From Rhodospirillales bacterium (GTDB lineage Bacteria; Pseudomonadota; Alphaproteobacteria; Reyranellales; Reyranellaceae): a stretch of DNA of 49,510 nt. The stretch lies in NCBI GenBank assembly GCA_009377525.1, contig WHTW01000045.1, positions 1-49,510 of the forward strand, given 5' to 3'. The translations under genes were made by a program, and so were the position numbers. Within the stretch, counting starts at the first letter, position 1; every line of letters starts with the position of its first letter. Shown in pieces: positions 15,833-23,569 of this stretch. Under the pieces are notes generated by a model, which made no database searches, was not told where the DNA came from, and saw only the letters and a list, made by a program, of their open reading frames with translations.

Positions 15833-16671
15833 AAGTCTTCGTTGCGTGTCACGCCGCGCCGCAAAGTGCGGGCGGTATGCCAAGCCCAGCGCAACGGCAG
15901 GCCGATCGCCGTCGTCCGCAAGCGCCGCCAGGCCGACGATTCCGCCACTCTGTCCTTCAATCCTGGGCGCAAAAATTGGAGGAAGGCGACGGGCTGACCC
16001 AGGAACTCGGTGGCCGTGACAGTCGACGCCGCGGCCGCGGCGGCATCGTGATAGATGTCGCGGTGGGATGGCCGGCAGAAATAGGTCTTGTTGGCGCCGA
16101 TGGCGAAGGGAACGAGGTTGGGTCGCCGCTCGAAGTAGCGGCGCACGCCGTCGCCGACGCCCGGCCATTGCTCGTTGAACACGTCATCGACCACGATGAC
16201 GCCACCCTCGGCGATCGCCGCTTCGGACGTGGCCAGGTCGTGCGCCGTGATCTCGGCAGTGTGGCCGCCATCAACGCTGACGAAACGCAGCGGGCCTTCC
16301 GCCAGCCGCGTCAGGATGGCGCCGGTGAGATCCATCGAGTTGCCCTGATGCAGCACCAGTCGCGTCCCGTCGGCGTGGCGTTCGAGATTGCGTCGAAACT
16401 TCGCGAGGTCGCCGCTGCCGGATTGGTCGATATTCAAATGCTGGTCTTCGAACAGGTCGATCGCGACCGCCTTCTCCGGTTCGCGGCTCAGCAGGTAAAG
16501 CAGGATGAACAGCTTGCCGTGATGGACCCCGATCTCGGCGATGCCGCCCGTCACACCGAGCGAGCGCTGCCGTTCGTTCAGGGCGACGACGATCCGCGCC
16601 GCTTCACTGCGCAACCAGCCGTCGACGTAGAACTTGCCGCGGCGAATGTAGTTTTCTATGCGAGAATCCAT
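15829..16671 (-). CDS. Class I SAM-dependent methyltransferase
   Basis: A 280-residue protein with the Methyltransf_24-type layout. GGIAEIGVHHGKLF (around residues 42-55) is the SAM-binding loop I, AIDLFEDQ is the acidic loop after strand 2, and FVSVDGGHTAE with VDDVFN marks the later motifs. The last 70 residues are basic and do not align to the core. The acceptor is unknown; related proteins methylate sugars or cephalosporin-type substrates. It is a single gene whose stop codon lies in repeat copy 3. Confidence 0.85.
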   Translation of the reverse strand: MDSRIENYIRRGKFYVDGWLRSEAARIVVALNERQRSLGVTGGIAEIGVHHGKLFILLYLLSREPEKAVAIDLFEDQHLNIDQSGSGDLAKFRRNLERHADGTRLVLHQGNSMDLTGAILTRLAEGPLRFVSVDGGHTAEITAHDLATSEAAIAEGGVIVVDDVFNEQWPGVGDGVRRYFERRPNLVPFAIGANKTYFCRPSHRDIYHDAAAAAASTVTATEFLGQPVAFLQFLRPGLKDRVAESSAWRRLRTTAIGLPLRWAWHTARTLRRGVTRNEDF

Positions 16672-16743
16672 TAATGGAAACTCGCGCGTCGCCGCGCCAA
16701 CGGCAACGCAGCGGCGATGACCGTTCTGTGAGAAGGCACCTGG

Positions 16744-17292
16744 CTAAGCGCGGCCGGCCGTCGCGCTCTCGATGGTGATGGCCTTGCCGGCAGCGGTGTC
16801 GAACTTCAGCCGCTGCACATAGTCGAGATCGCGGCCGGTGACGCGCACGAAGCGGCTGCCCTCGGGGTAGTCGATGGCATGGATGGCGCCGACGTCATAA
16901 ACCCCGGCATGGCCGGGCTCCAGCCGGTAGCTCTTGACCGTCTCTAGCCTGGCCTCGCCCTCGCCCTGGCCGCCGTCGAGCCGCTTGTACTCGCTCATGT
17001 CGGTGTACTTGATCGCCTGGCCGTAGACCGCCCATGAGCTGCCGTGATCGTGCGGCGGGCTTTTGTGTGGCTTGGGATTGCAGTGCGCCAGCACGACGAA
17101 GCCGAGGTCCTTGTCCTCGTAGAGCTTGCGCGTGCCGATCGGCGCCGCCCGGCCCACCGCCTCGTCGACGAACGATTTGTTTGTCAGCAGCTTCTCCAGA
17201 AGCACGCGCACCTTCTCGCGGCCGGCCGGACCTTCGTTGTCCTTGAGGGCCGATTTGGCATCCTTGATGAAAGCATCGAGCGTATAGGTCAT
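16744..17292 (-). CDS. Cupin-fold protein, cysteine-dioxygenase-like
   Basis: A 182-residue single-domain cupin. The metal motif PPHDHGSSWAVYG gives two histidines, and a third lies in VGAIHAIDYPEG, the layout of cysteine-dioxygenase-type cupins. The ATG at 17292 is preferred over one twelve bases upstream since GGAG stands six bases before it. It follows the acyl-CoA dehydrogenase by 52 bases on the same strand, as the last gene of the unit that begins with ydcF. The substrate is unknown; a thiol dioxygenase is possible but the key Tyr-Cys pair was not checked. Confidence 0.8.
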   Translation of the reverse strand: MTYTLDAFIKDAKSALKDNEGPAGREKVRVLLEKLLTNKSFVDEAVGRAAPIGTRKLYEDKDLGFVVLAHCNPKPHKSPPHDHGSSWAVYGQAIKYTDMSEYKRLDGGQGEGEARLETVKSYRLEPGHAGVYDVGAIHAIDYPEGSRFVRVTGRDLDYVQRLKFDTAAGKAITIESATAGRA

Positions 17293-17344
17293 CGCGTACT
17301 CCATCCGTGCAGGCCGAAATGATCGACCTGCCCCAGGTTGACTG

Positions 17345-18505
17345 TCAACGCCCGCCCAGGATGCGCCGCGCGATGACCATGCGATGGACCTCCGACGGCC
17401 CCTCGTAGACTCGCATGGTGCGCACCTTCTGCGCCAGCCACGACAGCGGCAGTTCCTGGGTGACGCCCATGGCGCCGAACGCCTGCTGGGCGTGATCGAT
17501 CACCTCGGTCGCCATCTCGGTGGCGAAGACCTTGATCATCGAGGCCTCCATGCGCACGTCGCGGCCTTCGTCCTGCTTGACCGCGGCGTCCATCACCATC
17601 AGGCGGCAGGCATGCAGCTTGGTGGCGGCGTCCGCGATCCACCATTGGATGGCCTGGCGGTCGGCGAGCTTCTGGCCGAAGGTCACGCGCTGGTTGGCGT
17701 GCTCGACCAGCATGTCGAGCGCGCGCTGCGCCATGCCGATGCACCACGAGCCCATCTGCAGGCGGCGCACGGTCAGGCGAAGCTGCATGGGTGCGAAGCC
17801 CGCGCCGATGGGCCCCAGCACCTGGCTCTCATGCACGCGGCAATCCTCGAACACGACCTCGTAGGTGCGCTGGCCGGCCAGCATGGGAATGGCGCGGGCC
17901 ACCACCAGGCCCTTGGTGCCCTTGTCGACCATGAAGGCGGTGATGCCGCCGCGTGAGCCGAGGTTCGAATCGGTCACCGCCATGACGATGGTGAAATCGG
18001 CCTTGGCGATGCGGCTGATCCAGATCTTGCGGCCGTTGATCACCCAGTGATCGCCGTCCTTCACCGCCTTGGTCTTCATGCCGGCGGGATCGCCGCCCGC
18101 CCCCGGCTCGGAGATGGCGATGGCCGAGGTCGTCTCGCCGGCGGCATAGGGCTCCAGGTACTTCTTGCGCTGCTCGGGACTGGCCGTGGCCAGCAGCATG
18201 TGCAGGTTGGGCGAGTCCGGCGGAAAGGTGAAGGGCACGGCGGTATAGCCCAGCTCCTCATTGACGCCGACCAGGGCGACCGCCGGCAGGTTGGCGCCGC
18301 CCACTTCCTCCGGCACGTCGAGCGCCCACAGGCCGAGCTCCTTGCACTGCTTGAAGAGCTTCTGGTTCTCCTCGTCAGACAGCGCCGCCGGCTGGCCGGC
18401 GGCGAAGCGGTCCAGAATGTTCTTCTCGAGCGGCATCAGCTCGTTGCGCACGAATTTCTTCACCAGCTCGCGCAGCATCTCATGTTCTTCACTGACCTTG
18501 TGCAT
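17345..18505 (-). CDS. Acyl-CoA dehydrogenase
   Basis: A 386-residue FAD-dependent acyl-CoA dehydrogenase. AIAISEPGAGGDP is the flavin-contact motif, and the probable catalytic glutamate is in RVYEGPSEVHRMVIAR near residue 368. Length and domain order (helical, beta, helical) are normal. It begins ten bases after the stop of the NMT1-like receptor and precedes the cupin gene, forming a minus-strand unit. The acyl substrate cannot be told; medium or branched chains are usual for this subgroup. Confidence 0.95.
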   Translation of the reverse strand: MHKVSEEHEMLRELVKKFVRNELMPLEKNILDRFAAGQPAALSDEENQKLFKQCKELGLWALDVPEEVGGANLPAVALVGVNEELGYTAVPFTFPPDSPNLHMLLATASPEQRKKYLEPYAAGETTSAIAISEPGAGGDPAGMKTKAVKDGDHWVINGRKIWISRIAKADFTIVMAVTDSNLGSRGGITAFMVDKGTKGLVVARAIPMLAGQRTYEVVFEDCRVHESQVLGPIGAGFAPMQLRLTVRRLQMGSWCIGMAQRALDMLVEHANQRVTFGQKLADRQAIQWWIADAATKLHACRLMVMDAAVKQDEGRDVRMEASMIKVFATEMATEVIDHAQQAFGAMGVTQELPLSWLAQKVRTMRVYEGPSEVHRMVIARRILGGR

Positions 18506-18514
18506 GCCGCTCTC

Positions 18515-19552
18515 CTATGGCTTTCCGATGCCCTTGTTCACGAATTCCAGCGTATGGGTGCGGGCCACGTCGAGCCCCGGCGGCAACACGCCGACCGCGA
18601 CCATCGAGTCATAGAACCCCTTCCAGCGCCGGTCTGTCATGGCACCGATGCCGCCCTGCAGGGCGTCGCCCGACATCACGACGCCGCGTTCGTTCAGCAC
18701 CTTGATGGCGTACGCCATGCGATCGTCGGTTTGCTCGGGGTTGGCTTGCTTGATCAGCGCATTGGCCGCCGCGATCCCAGGGCCGCCCTTGAGGTACTGC
18801 GCCCAGCCTTCGAGCGAAGCATTGACGAAGCGCTGCACCAGATCCTTCTTCTCGGTCGCCATGCGTCGTGAGATGGCGATCGTGGTCTGGTAGGCGCTGA
18901 AACCCGCATCAGCGATCAACAGCACCACCGGCGGCCGGCCCAGTTCCTTCTCGATCGAATAGGGTTCGGACGACACGAAGCCCTGCTGCACGGCATTCTT
19001 GTCGGCAAGGAACGGTGCCATGTTGAAGTTGTAGGGCCTGAGTTGCGTGTCCGAGAGGCCGTACTTGCGCCGCAGGAAGGGCCAGTAGGTCACGCGGCCG
19101 CCGCTGCCGATCAGCAGCGTGCGCCCCTTGAGCTTCTCGAAGGAATCGAAGCCGGTGTCGGGATGGCCGATCAGGACCTGCGGATCCTTCTGGAAGATCG
19201 CGGCGATGGTGAAGAAAGGCGCGTCCTCGCGCACGAAGGTGAAGGCCTCGAAGCTGTTCGACATCGCCATGTCGACGCGGCCGGCAAGCAGGAGCTGGCT
19301 GATGTTCAGGTTGGACCCGCCCTGACGCAGGTCACACTCAATGCCGACCTTGCGATAAAGACCGGCGGCGATCGCCTGATAGTAGCCGCCGTGCTCGGCC
19401 TGGGCGCGCCAGTCGGTGTGGAAGCTCACCTTGTCGAGCGTCTGGGCATGCGGCCGGCGGCCAATTGGCACCAGCAACGGACCGGCCGCGGCCAGGCCCG
19501 TGGCAAGACGAAGGGCGGTGCGACGGTGCAGGCGATAGGAGGCGCCGGTCAT
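18515..19552 (-). CDS. NMT1/THI5-like ABC solute-binding protein
   Basis: A 345-residue periplasmic receptor. A twin-arginine-like leader (LHRRTALRLATG) precedes a hydrophobic run and the cleavage site around PHAQT. The mature part has FHTDWRAQAEHGGYYQAIAAGLY, the signature of the NMT1/THI5-like group that binds pyrimidine, nitrate, sulfonate or aromatic ligands. Its ATG overlaps the ydcF TGA (TGATG), so translation is coupled. No matching permease or ATPase lies nearby, so this is an orphan receptor. The long frame running upstream is a shadow of ydcF. Confidence 0.9.
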   Translation of the reverse strand: MTGASYRLHRRTALRLATGLAAAGPLLVPIGRRPHAQTLDKVSFHTDWRAQAEHGGYYQAIAAGLYRKVGIECDLRQGGSNLNISQLLLAGRVDMAMSNSFEAFTFVREDAPFFTIAAIFQKDPQVLIGHPDTGFDSFEKLKGRTLLIGSGGRVTYWPFLRRKYGLSDTQLRPYNFNMAPFLADKNAVQQGFVSSEPYSIEKELGRPPVVLLIADAGFSAYQTTIAISRRMATEKKDLVQRFVNASLEGWAQYLKGGPGIAAANALIKQANPEQTDDRMAYAIKVLNERGVVMSGDALQGGIGAMTDRRWKGFYDSMVAVGVLPPGLDVARTHTLEFVNKGIGKP

Positions 19553-20331
19553 CAGATCTCTCCGCGGCGATCTAGCAGCAGGGCAATGTGCTCGCGCAAG
19601 CAGATGCTCGACCAGGCCATCGCGGCGATCGACGGCACCCAGTTCTCCCACGACGGCCGTGTCTCGGCCGGCAGGCGCCAGTCGGTGGGAAAGGCACCGA
19701 CGTTGAGATTGCCCTGACGCGCGATCTTCAATGCCCTCGGCATGTGATAGGCCGAGGTGATCAGCGCCACGCGGGCATCGCCCACCATTGCCCGCACGTT
19801 GCGGATGTTCTGGAGCGTGTTCAGCGCGTTGCCCTCGGACACGATCGCTTCGGGAGGTACGCCGAGATCGACGAGGAACTGGCGCATCGCCTCCGCCTCG
19901 TTCACCGCCGGCCCGCTCTTCTGAACGAGCAGCGAACCGCCACTCACGATGATGCGCCGGGCAACGCCACGATGATAGAGCCGAGCGGCATACCAGACGC
20001 GATCGGCGGCGTCGGCAAGATCCGGTTCCATGGGATAAGGCGGGACTGCCGGCGTCATGCCACCGCCCAGCACGACGATCGCCTCGTAGCAGCAGGCAGG
20101 AGCCCGGGCCTCCTCCGCGCGGGCCTTGTCCTGCAGCGACTCGAGCAGCGCGTCGGCAACGGGTGGAAACGACATCATCAAGGTCTCGGCAACGGCAAGC
20201 ACGGCGACCGTCATGCCGAGCCGACGCAAACCGACCAGTGCCAGCACCCCAGCCAGCAGCAATCCGACGGCCATCGATGCCGGCGGCATGGCGAACTGAG
20301 TCAGATATTTGAGGAGGGTGAATGTATCCAT
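19552..20331 (-). CDS. YdcF/ElyC family protein (DUF218)
   Basis: A 259-residue protein with two or three N-terminal membrane segments followed by a DUF218 domain. The domain motifs are AIVVLGGGMTP, RIIVSGGSL, the conserved EGNALNTLQN and ALITSAYHMPRAL. ElyC-type members act in envelope polysaccharide or peptidoglycan metabolism; the reaction is not known. The ATG at 20331 starts the first hydrophobic segment and fits homologues better than a TTG upstream. It is translationally coupled to the receptor gene downstream. Confidence 0.88.
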   Translation of the reverse strand: MDTFTLLKYLTQFAMPPASMAVGLLLAGVLALVGLRRLGMTVAVLAVAETLMMSFPPVADALLESLQDKARAEEARAPACCYEAIVVLGGGMTPAVPPYPMEPDLADAADRVWYAARLYHRGVARRIIVSGGSLLVQKSGPAVNEAEAMRQFLVDLGVPPEAIVSEGNALNTLQNIRNVRAMVGDARVALITSAYHMPRALKIARQGNLNVGAFPTDWRLPAETRPSWENWVPSIAAMAWSSICLREHIALLLDRRGEI

Positions 20332-20470
20332 GCAGAGCGAGAGGCCGGCTATACAAGGGCCGGTCGCGTCCGGCAAAGAGTTACCGCGCTTCCCATCGAT
20401 GCCGCTCTGCGGATACGCGCCGAGTGAAGCGCGAGCGGTAGCGGCGCGACCTCGGCCGCGACAAATCTAC

Positions 20471-20509
20471 AAAAAGAAGGGCGGGCCCGGCTCGCGCCGG
20501 GACCCGCCC
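20471..20509 (-). terminator. Rho-independent terminator of the HU gene
   Basis: On the minus strand a long GC stem (GGGCGGGTCCCGGC / GCCGGGCCCGCCC, one mismatch) with a GCGA loop is followed by TTCTTTTTG. It lies about 40 bases after the HU stop codon and is the clearest intrinsic terminator in the window. Confidence 0.85.
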
Positions 20510-20549
20510 GATCTTTCCCTGTCAAGGATATCGATGAGGCTTATGAGGC

Positions 20550-20852
20550 TTAGATCGCTTCCTTGAGGTCCTTGGCGACGCGGAAGGCGACCTTCTTCGA
20601 CGCCTTGATCTTGATCGCCTCGCCGGTCGCCGGGTTGCGGCCCATGCGCGCCGGACGGTTGCGCACCTGAAGGATGCCGAGGCCCGTGATGCGGACCTTG
20701 TTGCCCTTCTTGAGATGCTTCACGACCAAGCCGATGAAATCGTCGAGGCAGCCGGTGGCATCCTTCTTGGTCATGCCCGTCTTTTCGGCCAGTTCGGCCG
20801 CCACCTTCGACAGCGGGACGGTTGGAGCGGACGGTTTGGTTGCGGTAGCCAT
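20550..20852 (-). CDS. HU family DNA-binding protein
   Basis: A 100-residue histone-like protein. The core runs from PLSKVAAELAEKTGMTKKDA to KDLKEAI, with GLGILQVRNRPARMGRNPATGE as the DNA-binding arm, including the intercalating proline region. The first dozen residues (ATATKPSAPTV) are an extra Ala/Thr/Lys leader compared with E. coli HU. HU bends and compacts DNA. It has its own strong terminator and is divergent from the thioesterase-like gene. Confidence 0.95.
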   Translation of the reverse strand: MATATKPSAPTVPLSKVAAELAEKTGMTKKDATGCLDDFIGLVVKHLKKGNKVRITGLGILQVRNRPARMGRNPATGEAIKIKASKKVAFRVAKDLKEAI

Positions 20853-20950
20853 GATGAGGGGTCCCTTGCGTTTTTTGCTTCGTCAACGACTTCCTGACGC
20901 CCCAGGGCAGCGTTGACGCGCCCAAGGTTATCCACGAATCGATCCCCCGC

Positions 20951-20992
20951 AAGCCCCCAATGTACGAAAAATGTCGATCCTTGGGGCTTTTT
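20951..20992 (+). terminator. Terminator-like hairpin in the HU upstream gap
   Basis: AAGCCCCCAA pairs with TTGGGGCTT across a 20-base loop and is followed by TTTTT on the plus strand. No plus-strand gene ends here, so it may be an attenuator ahead of the thioesterase-like gene or a terminator for an unseen RNA. Confidence 0.5.
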
Positions 20993-21037
20993 CGGCCATT
21001 TGAAGCAGTCATCCACAGACTGCAGAGAGCGCGTAGC

Positions 21038-21940
21038 GTGTCGAGGCCCACCCTGATCCCGACTTTCACCACCGCCGTGAACACCTGGCAGTGCGATGAA
21101 AATGACCATTTGAACGTCCAGTTCTACACCGAGTTCGGCCACGAGGCCTCGGCGCATCTGCTGTCTGAGCTCGGTCTCGGGCCGCGCGCGCAGCGCGCCG
21201 TCGGACTCGACGTCCGCGCCGCCAGCGACCACATCCGCTACCTGCGCGAGTTCCGCGAGGTCGATCCCGTCGAGGTTTTGTCGGCTCCGGTGGAGGTCGG
21301 CGAACGTCACCTGCTCGCCTATCACGAGATCCGCAATCCGTCCGACGGCGCCGTCGCGGCGACGATGCGCCGGCGCATCGGTTGCGACCGGCCATGGCCC
21401 GACGCGTTCCGTGCATGCGCCGAGGCGGTGATCGTGGCGCTGCCGGACAATGCCAAGCCGCGCAGCGTCGGCAAGCTCGACCTGCCCGATCTTGCGCTCG
21501 GTGATGCGGCGCGCTGCGGCCTGATCGAAGTCGGCCGCAGCATTGTCGCGCCCGCCGAATGCGACGAGCGCGGCGAGTTCCTGCCGCATCATCAGTTTGG
21601 CCGCTATTCCGATGCCGCACCGCTGTTGTGGAACCATCTCGGCTTCAACCGCGCGGCGATGCAGGATCGCCAGGAAGGTTCCGTTGTCGTCGAGATGCTG
21701 AACCACTACCGGCGTCCGCTGCGCGCCGGCGATCTGCTGGTGGTGATGAGCGGGCTTGCCGCCTTCACCGACAGGGTTCTGACCTTCACGCATTTCCTGT
21801 TCGAGGCCGAGACCGGCATGCTTGCTGCCTGTGCCGAGGCGATCGGCATGAAGCTCGACCAGAAGATCCGCAAGACGATGACGTTCACCCAGGAAGACCA
21901 GGAGCGACTGGGCAAGCGCCAGCTTCGCCTCGCCGCCTGA
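21038..21940 (+). CDS. Thioesterase-like (double hotdog) protein
   Basis: A protein of about 300 residues formed of two hotdog-type halves. The first begins NTWQCDENDHLNVQFY, a 4-hydroxybenzoyl-CoA-thioesterase-like motif with a conserved Asp and His, and the second contains VEMLNHYRRPLRAGDLL and ending ACAEAIGMKLD. It probably acts on an acyl-CoA or acyl-carrier thioester. The start is uncertain: the GTG at 21038 is chosen, while an ATG at 20960 would lie in the hairpin region. It is followed 10 bases later by the AtzG-like and amidase genes, and may supply or use the same compound. Confidence 0.75.
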   Translation: MSRPTLIPTFTTAVNTWQCDENDHLNVQFYTEFGHEASAHLLSELGLGPRAQRAVGLDVRAASDHIRYLREFREVDPVEVLSAPVEVGERHLLAYHEIRNPSDGAVAATMRRRIGCDRPWPDAFRACAEAVIVALPDNAKPRSVGKLDLPDLALGDAARCGLIEVGRSIVAPAECDERGEFLPHHQFGRYSDAAPLLWNHLGFNRAAMQDRQEGSVVVEMLNHYRRPLRAGDLLVVMSGLAAFTDRVLTFTHFLFEAETGMLAACAEAIGMKLDQKIRKTMTFTQEDQERLGKRQLRLAA

Positions 21941-21950
21941 AGGAGGTTTC

Positions 21951-22148
21951 ATGGACGACAAGACCCGCCTCGCCGCCGACATCGCCAAGCAGCTCCAGGG
22001 CCTCAGCTATGACGACAAGCGACTGGCCGAGATCGCCGCCGAGGTCGAGGTGCTGAACGAGGCGGTGCGCACGGCCGCCGCCCAGCGCCTCACCTTCGAC
22101 GACGATCCCGCGGCCTTCGCCCGCGTCCTGGCCAAGGAAGCCAAATGA
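21951..22148 (+). CDS. AtzG-like small amidase subunit
   Basis: A 65-residue, helix-rich, acidic protein. Its size, predicted two- or three-helix pattern and place match the AtzG-like/DUF4089 small subunits that pair with AtzE-type amidases (as GatC does with GatA). AAGGAGGTTTC stands before the ATG, one of the best ribosome sites here. Its stop overlaps the amidase start by four bases (ATGA), which favours equal production of both subunits. Family membership is inferred mainly from context and length. Confidence 0.7.
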   Translation: MDDKTRLAADIAKQLQGLSYDDKRLAEIAAEVEVLNEAVRTAAAQRLTFDDDPAAFARVLAKEAK

Positions 22149-23560
22149 TCAACGACGATCTCGCGCTGCGCGACCTCAGCGAAGTCGCCGACGCCATCGC
22201 CGCCGGTCGCATCACCTCGGTGCAGGCGACCGAAGCCTGCCTGGCGCGCATCGCCGTGTGGCAGCCGCGCACCAACGCCTTCCTGCGCCTGGACAAGGAG
22301 AAGGCGCTGGAGCAGGCGCGCGCCATGGACAGGGAGCTCGCCGCCGGCAAGCGGCGCGGCCCGCTGCACGGCGTGCCGATGGCGCACAAGGACATGTACT
22401 ATCGCGCCGGCGAGATCTCGACCGGCAGCAGCGCCATCCGCCGCAACTGGGTGGCGCCCGTCACCTCGACGGTGCTGCAGAAGCTCGACGCCGCCGGCGT
22501 GGTCGAGCTGGGCTTTCTCAACATGGCGGAGTTCGCCGCGGGCCCGACCGGCCACAACGTTCATCACGGCCATTGCCGCAATCCATGGGACGACAAGCGC
22601 GTCACCGGCGGCAGCTCCAGCGGATCGGGCGCCTCGGTCGCCGCCCGCATGGTCTATGGCGCGCTGGGTTCCGACACCGGCGGCTCGATCCGGCTGCCCG
22701 CGTCGGCCTGCGGCGTCGTCGGCATGAAGGCGACCTACGGCCGCGTCAGCCGCGCCGGTGCTGTCGCACGCTCGTGGACGCTCGACCACGTCGGGCCGCT
22801 CACCCGAACGGTGCGCGACAATGCCCGCATGCTGGCCATTGTCGCCGGCCACGATCCCGACGATTCGACGACCAGCGAGAAGCCGGTGCCGGATTACGAG
22901 GCTTTGCTCGACGATGGCGTGCGCGGCCTGAAGATCGGCTTTGCCCTGCCAGACGCGCTGGTGCCGGTCGATCCGCAGATCGGCGCCGCCGTACAGACAG
23001 CGGCCGACGCGCTGGGCAAGCTCGGCGCCGTCGTCGCGCCCGCGAAGATGCCCGACTTCACCGCCCTCTATCGGGCGGCCGAAGTGATCGTGAAGTGCGA
23101 GGCGGCGGCCATGCACCGGCCGTGGATGGAGGCGAATGCGTCCTACGCCAACCAGGTGCGCACGCGCATGGAGGCGGGCTTCTTCATTCCGGCCACGCAG
23201 TACATCGATGCGCTCAGGCTGCGCGCCCACTTCGTGCGCGAGTTCCTCGCCACGGCGATGGACGGCGTCGATACGGTCATGCTGCCGGCGATCCCTTTCC
23301 CCGTGCCGACCATCGAGGAAACAGACGTCGAGGCTTCGGGTGGTCCGGCGACGCTCAGCATGGTGGCTCGCTTCACCGGGCTCACGCGGCCCTTCAACAC
23401 GCTCGGCCTGCCCGCGCTGTCAGTGCCGTGCGGCTTCGACAGCAACGGCGCGCCGATTGGCCTGCAGCTGATCGGCCGGCCGTTCGATGAAGCCCTGCTC
23501 TATCGCGTCGGCCACGCCTACCAGGGCGCGACCGATCATCACCGGAAGGTGCCTGACTAG
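22145..23560 (+). CDS. Amidase, AtzE-like
   Basis: A 471-residue amidase-signature hydrolase. The triad is K82 (MAHKDM), S157 (TGGSSSGS) and S181 (SDTGGSIRLPA). A four-base ATGA overlap joins it to the small-subunit gene. AtzE hydrolyses 1-carboxybiuret in cyanurate breakdown and its relatives act on other amides; the true substrate here is unknown, as no cyanurate or biuret hydrolase is in the window. It converges on the aldehyde dehydrogenase gene with 9 bases between stops. About 35-40 % identity to the amidase at 2462 would be expected, but was not measured. Confidence 0.92.
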   Translation: MINDDLALRDLSEVADAIAAGRITSVQATEACLARIAVWQPRTNAFLRLDKEKALEQARAMDRELAAGKRRGPLHGVPMAHKDMYYRAGEISTGSSAIRRNWVAPVTSTVLQKLDAAGVVELGFLNMAEFAAGPTGHNVHHGHCRNPWDDKRVTGGSSSGSGASVAARMVYGALGSDTGGSIRLPASACGVVGMKATYGRVSRAGAVARSWTLDHVGPLTRTVRDNARMLAIVAGHDPDDSTTSEKPVPDYEALLDDGVRGLKIGFALPDALVPVDPQIGAAVQTAADALGKLGAVVAPAKMPDFTALYRAAEVIVKCEAAAMHRPWMEANASYANQVRTRMEAGFFIPATQYIDALRLRAHFVREFLATAMDGVDTVMLPAIPFPVPTIEETDVEASGGPATLSMVARFTGLTRPFNTLGLPALSVPCGFDSNGAPIGLQLIGRPFDEALLYRVGHAYQGATDHHRKVPD

Positions 23561-23569
23561 TGGCGCCCC

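Noticed and set aside
19553..20356. Fusion of a long N-terminal region to the NMT1-like receptor
   Set aside because: That stretch is the ydcF gene read in another frame; the receptor begins with its own signal peptide at 19552.
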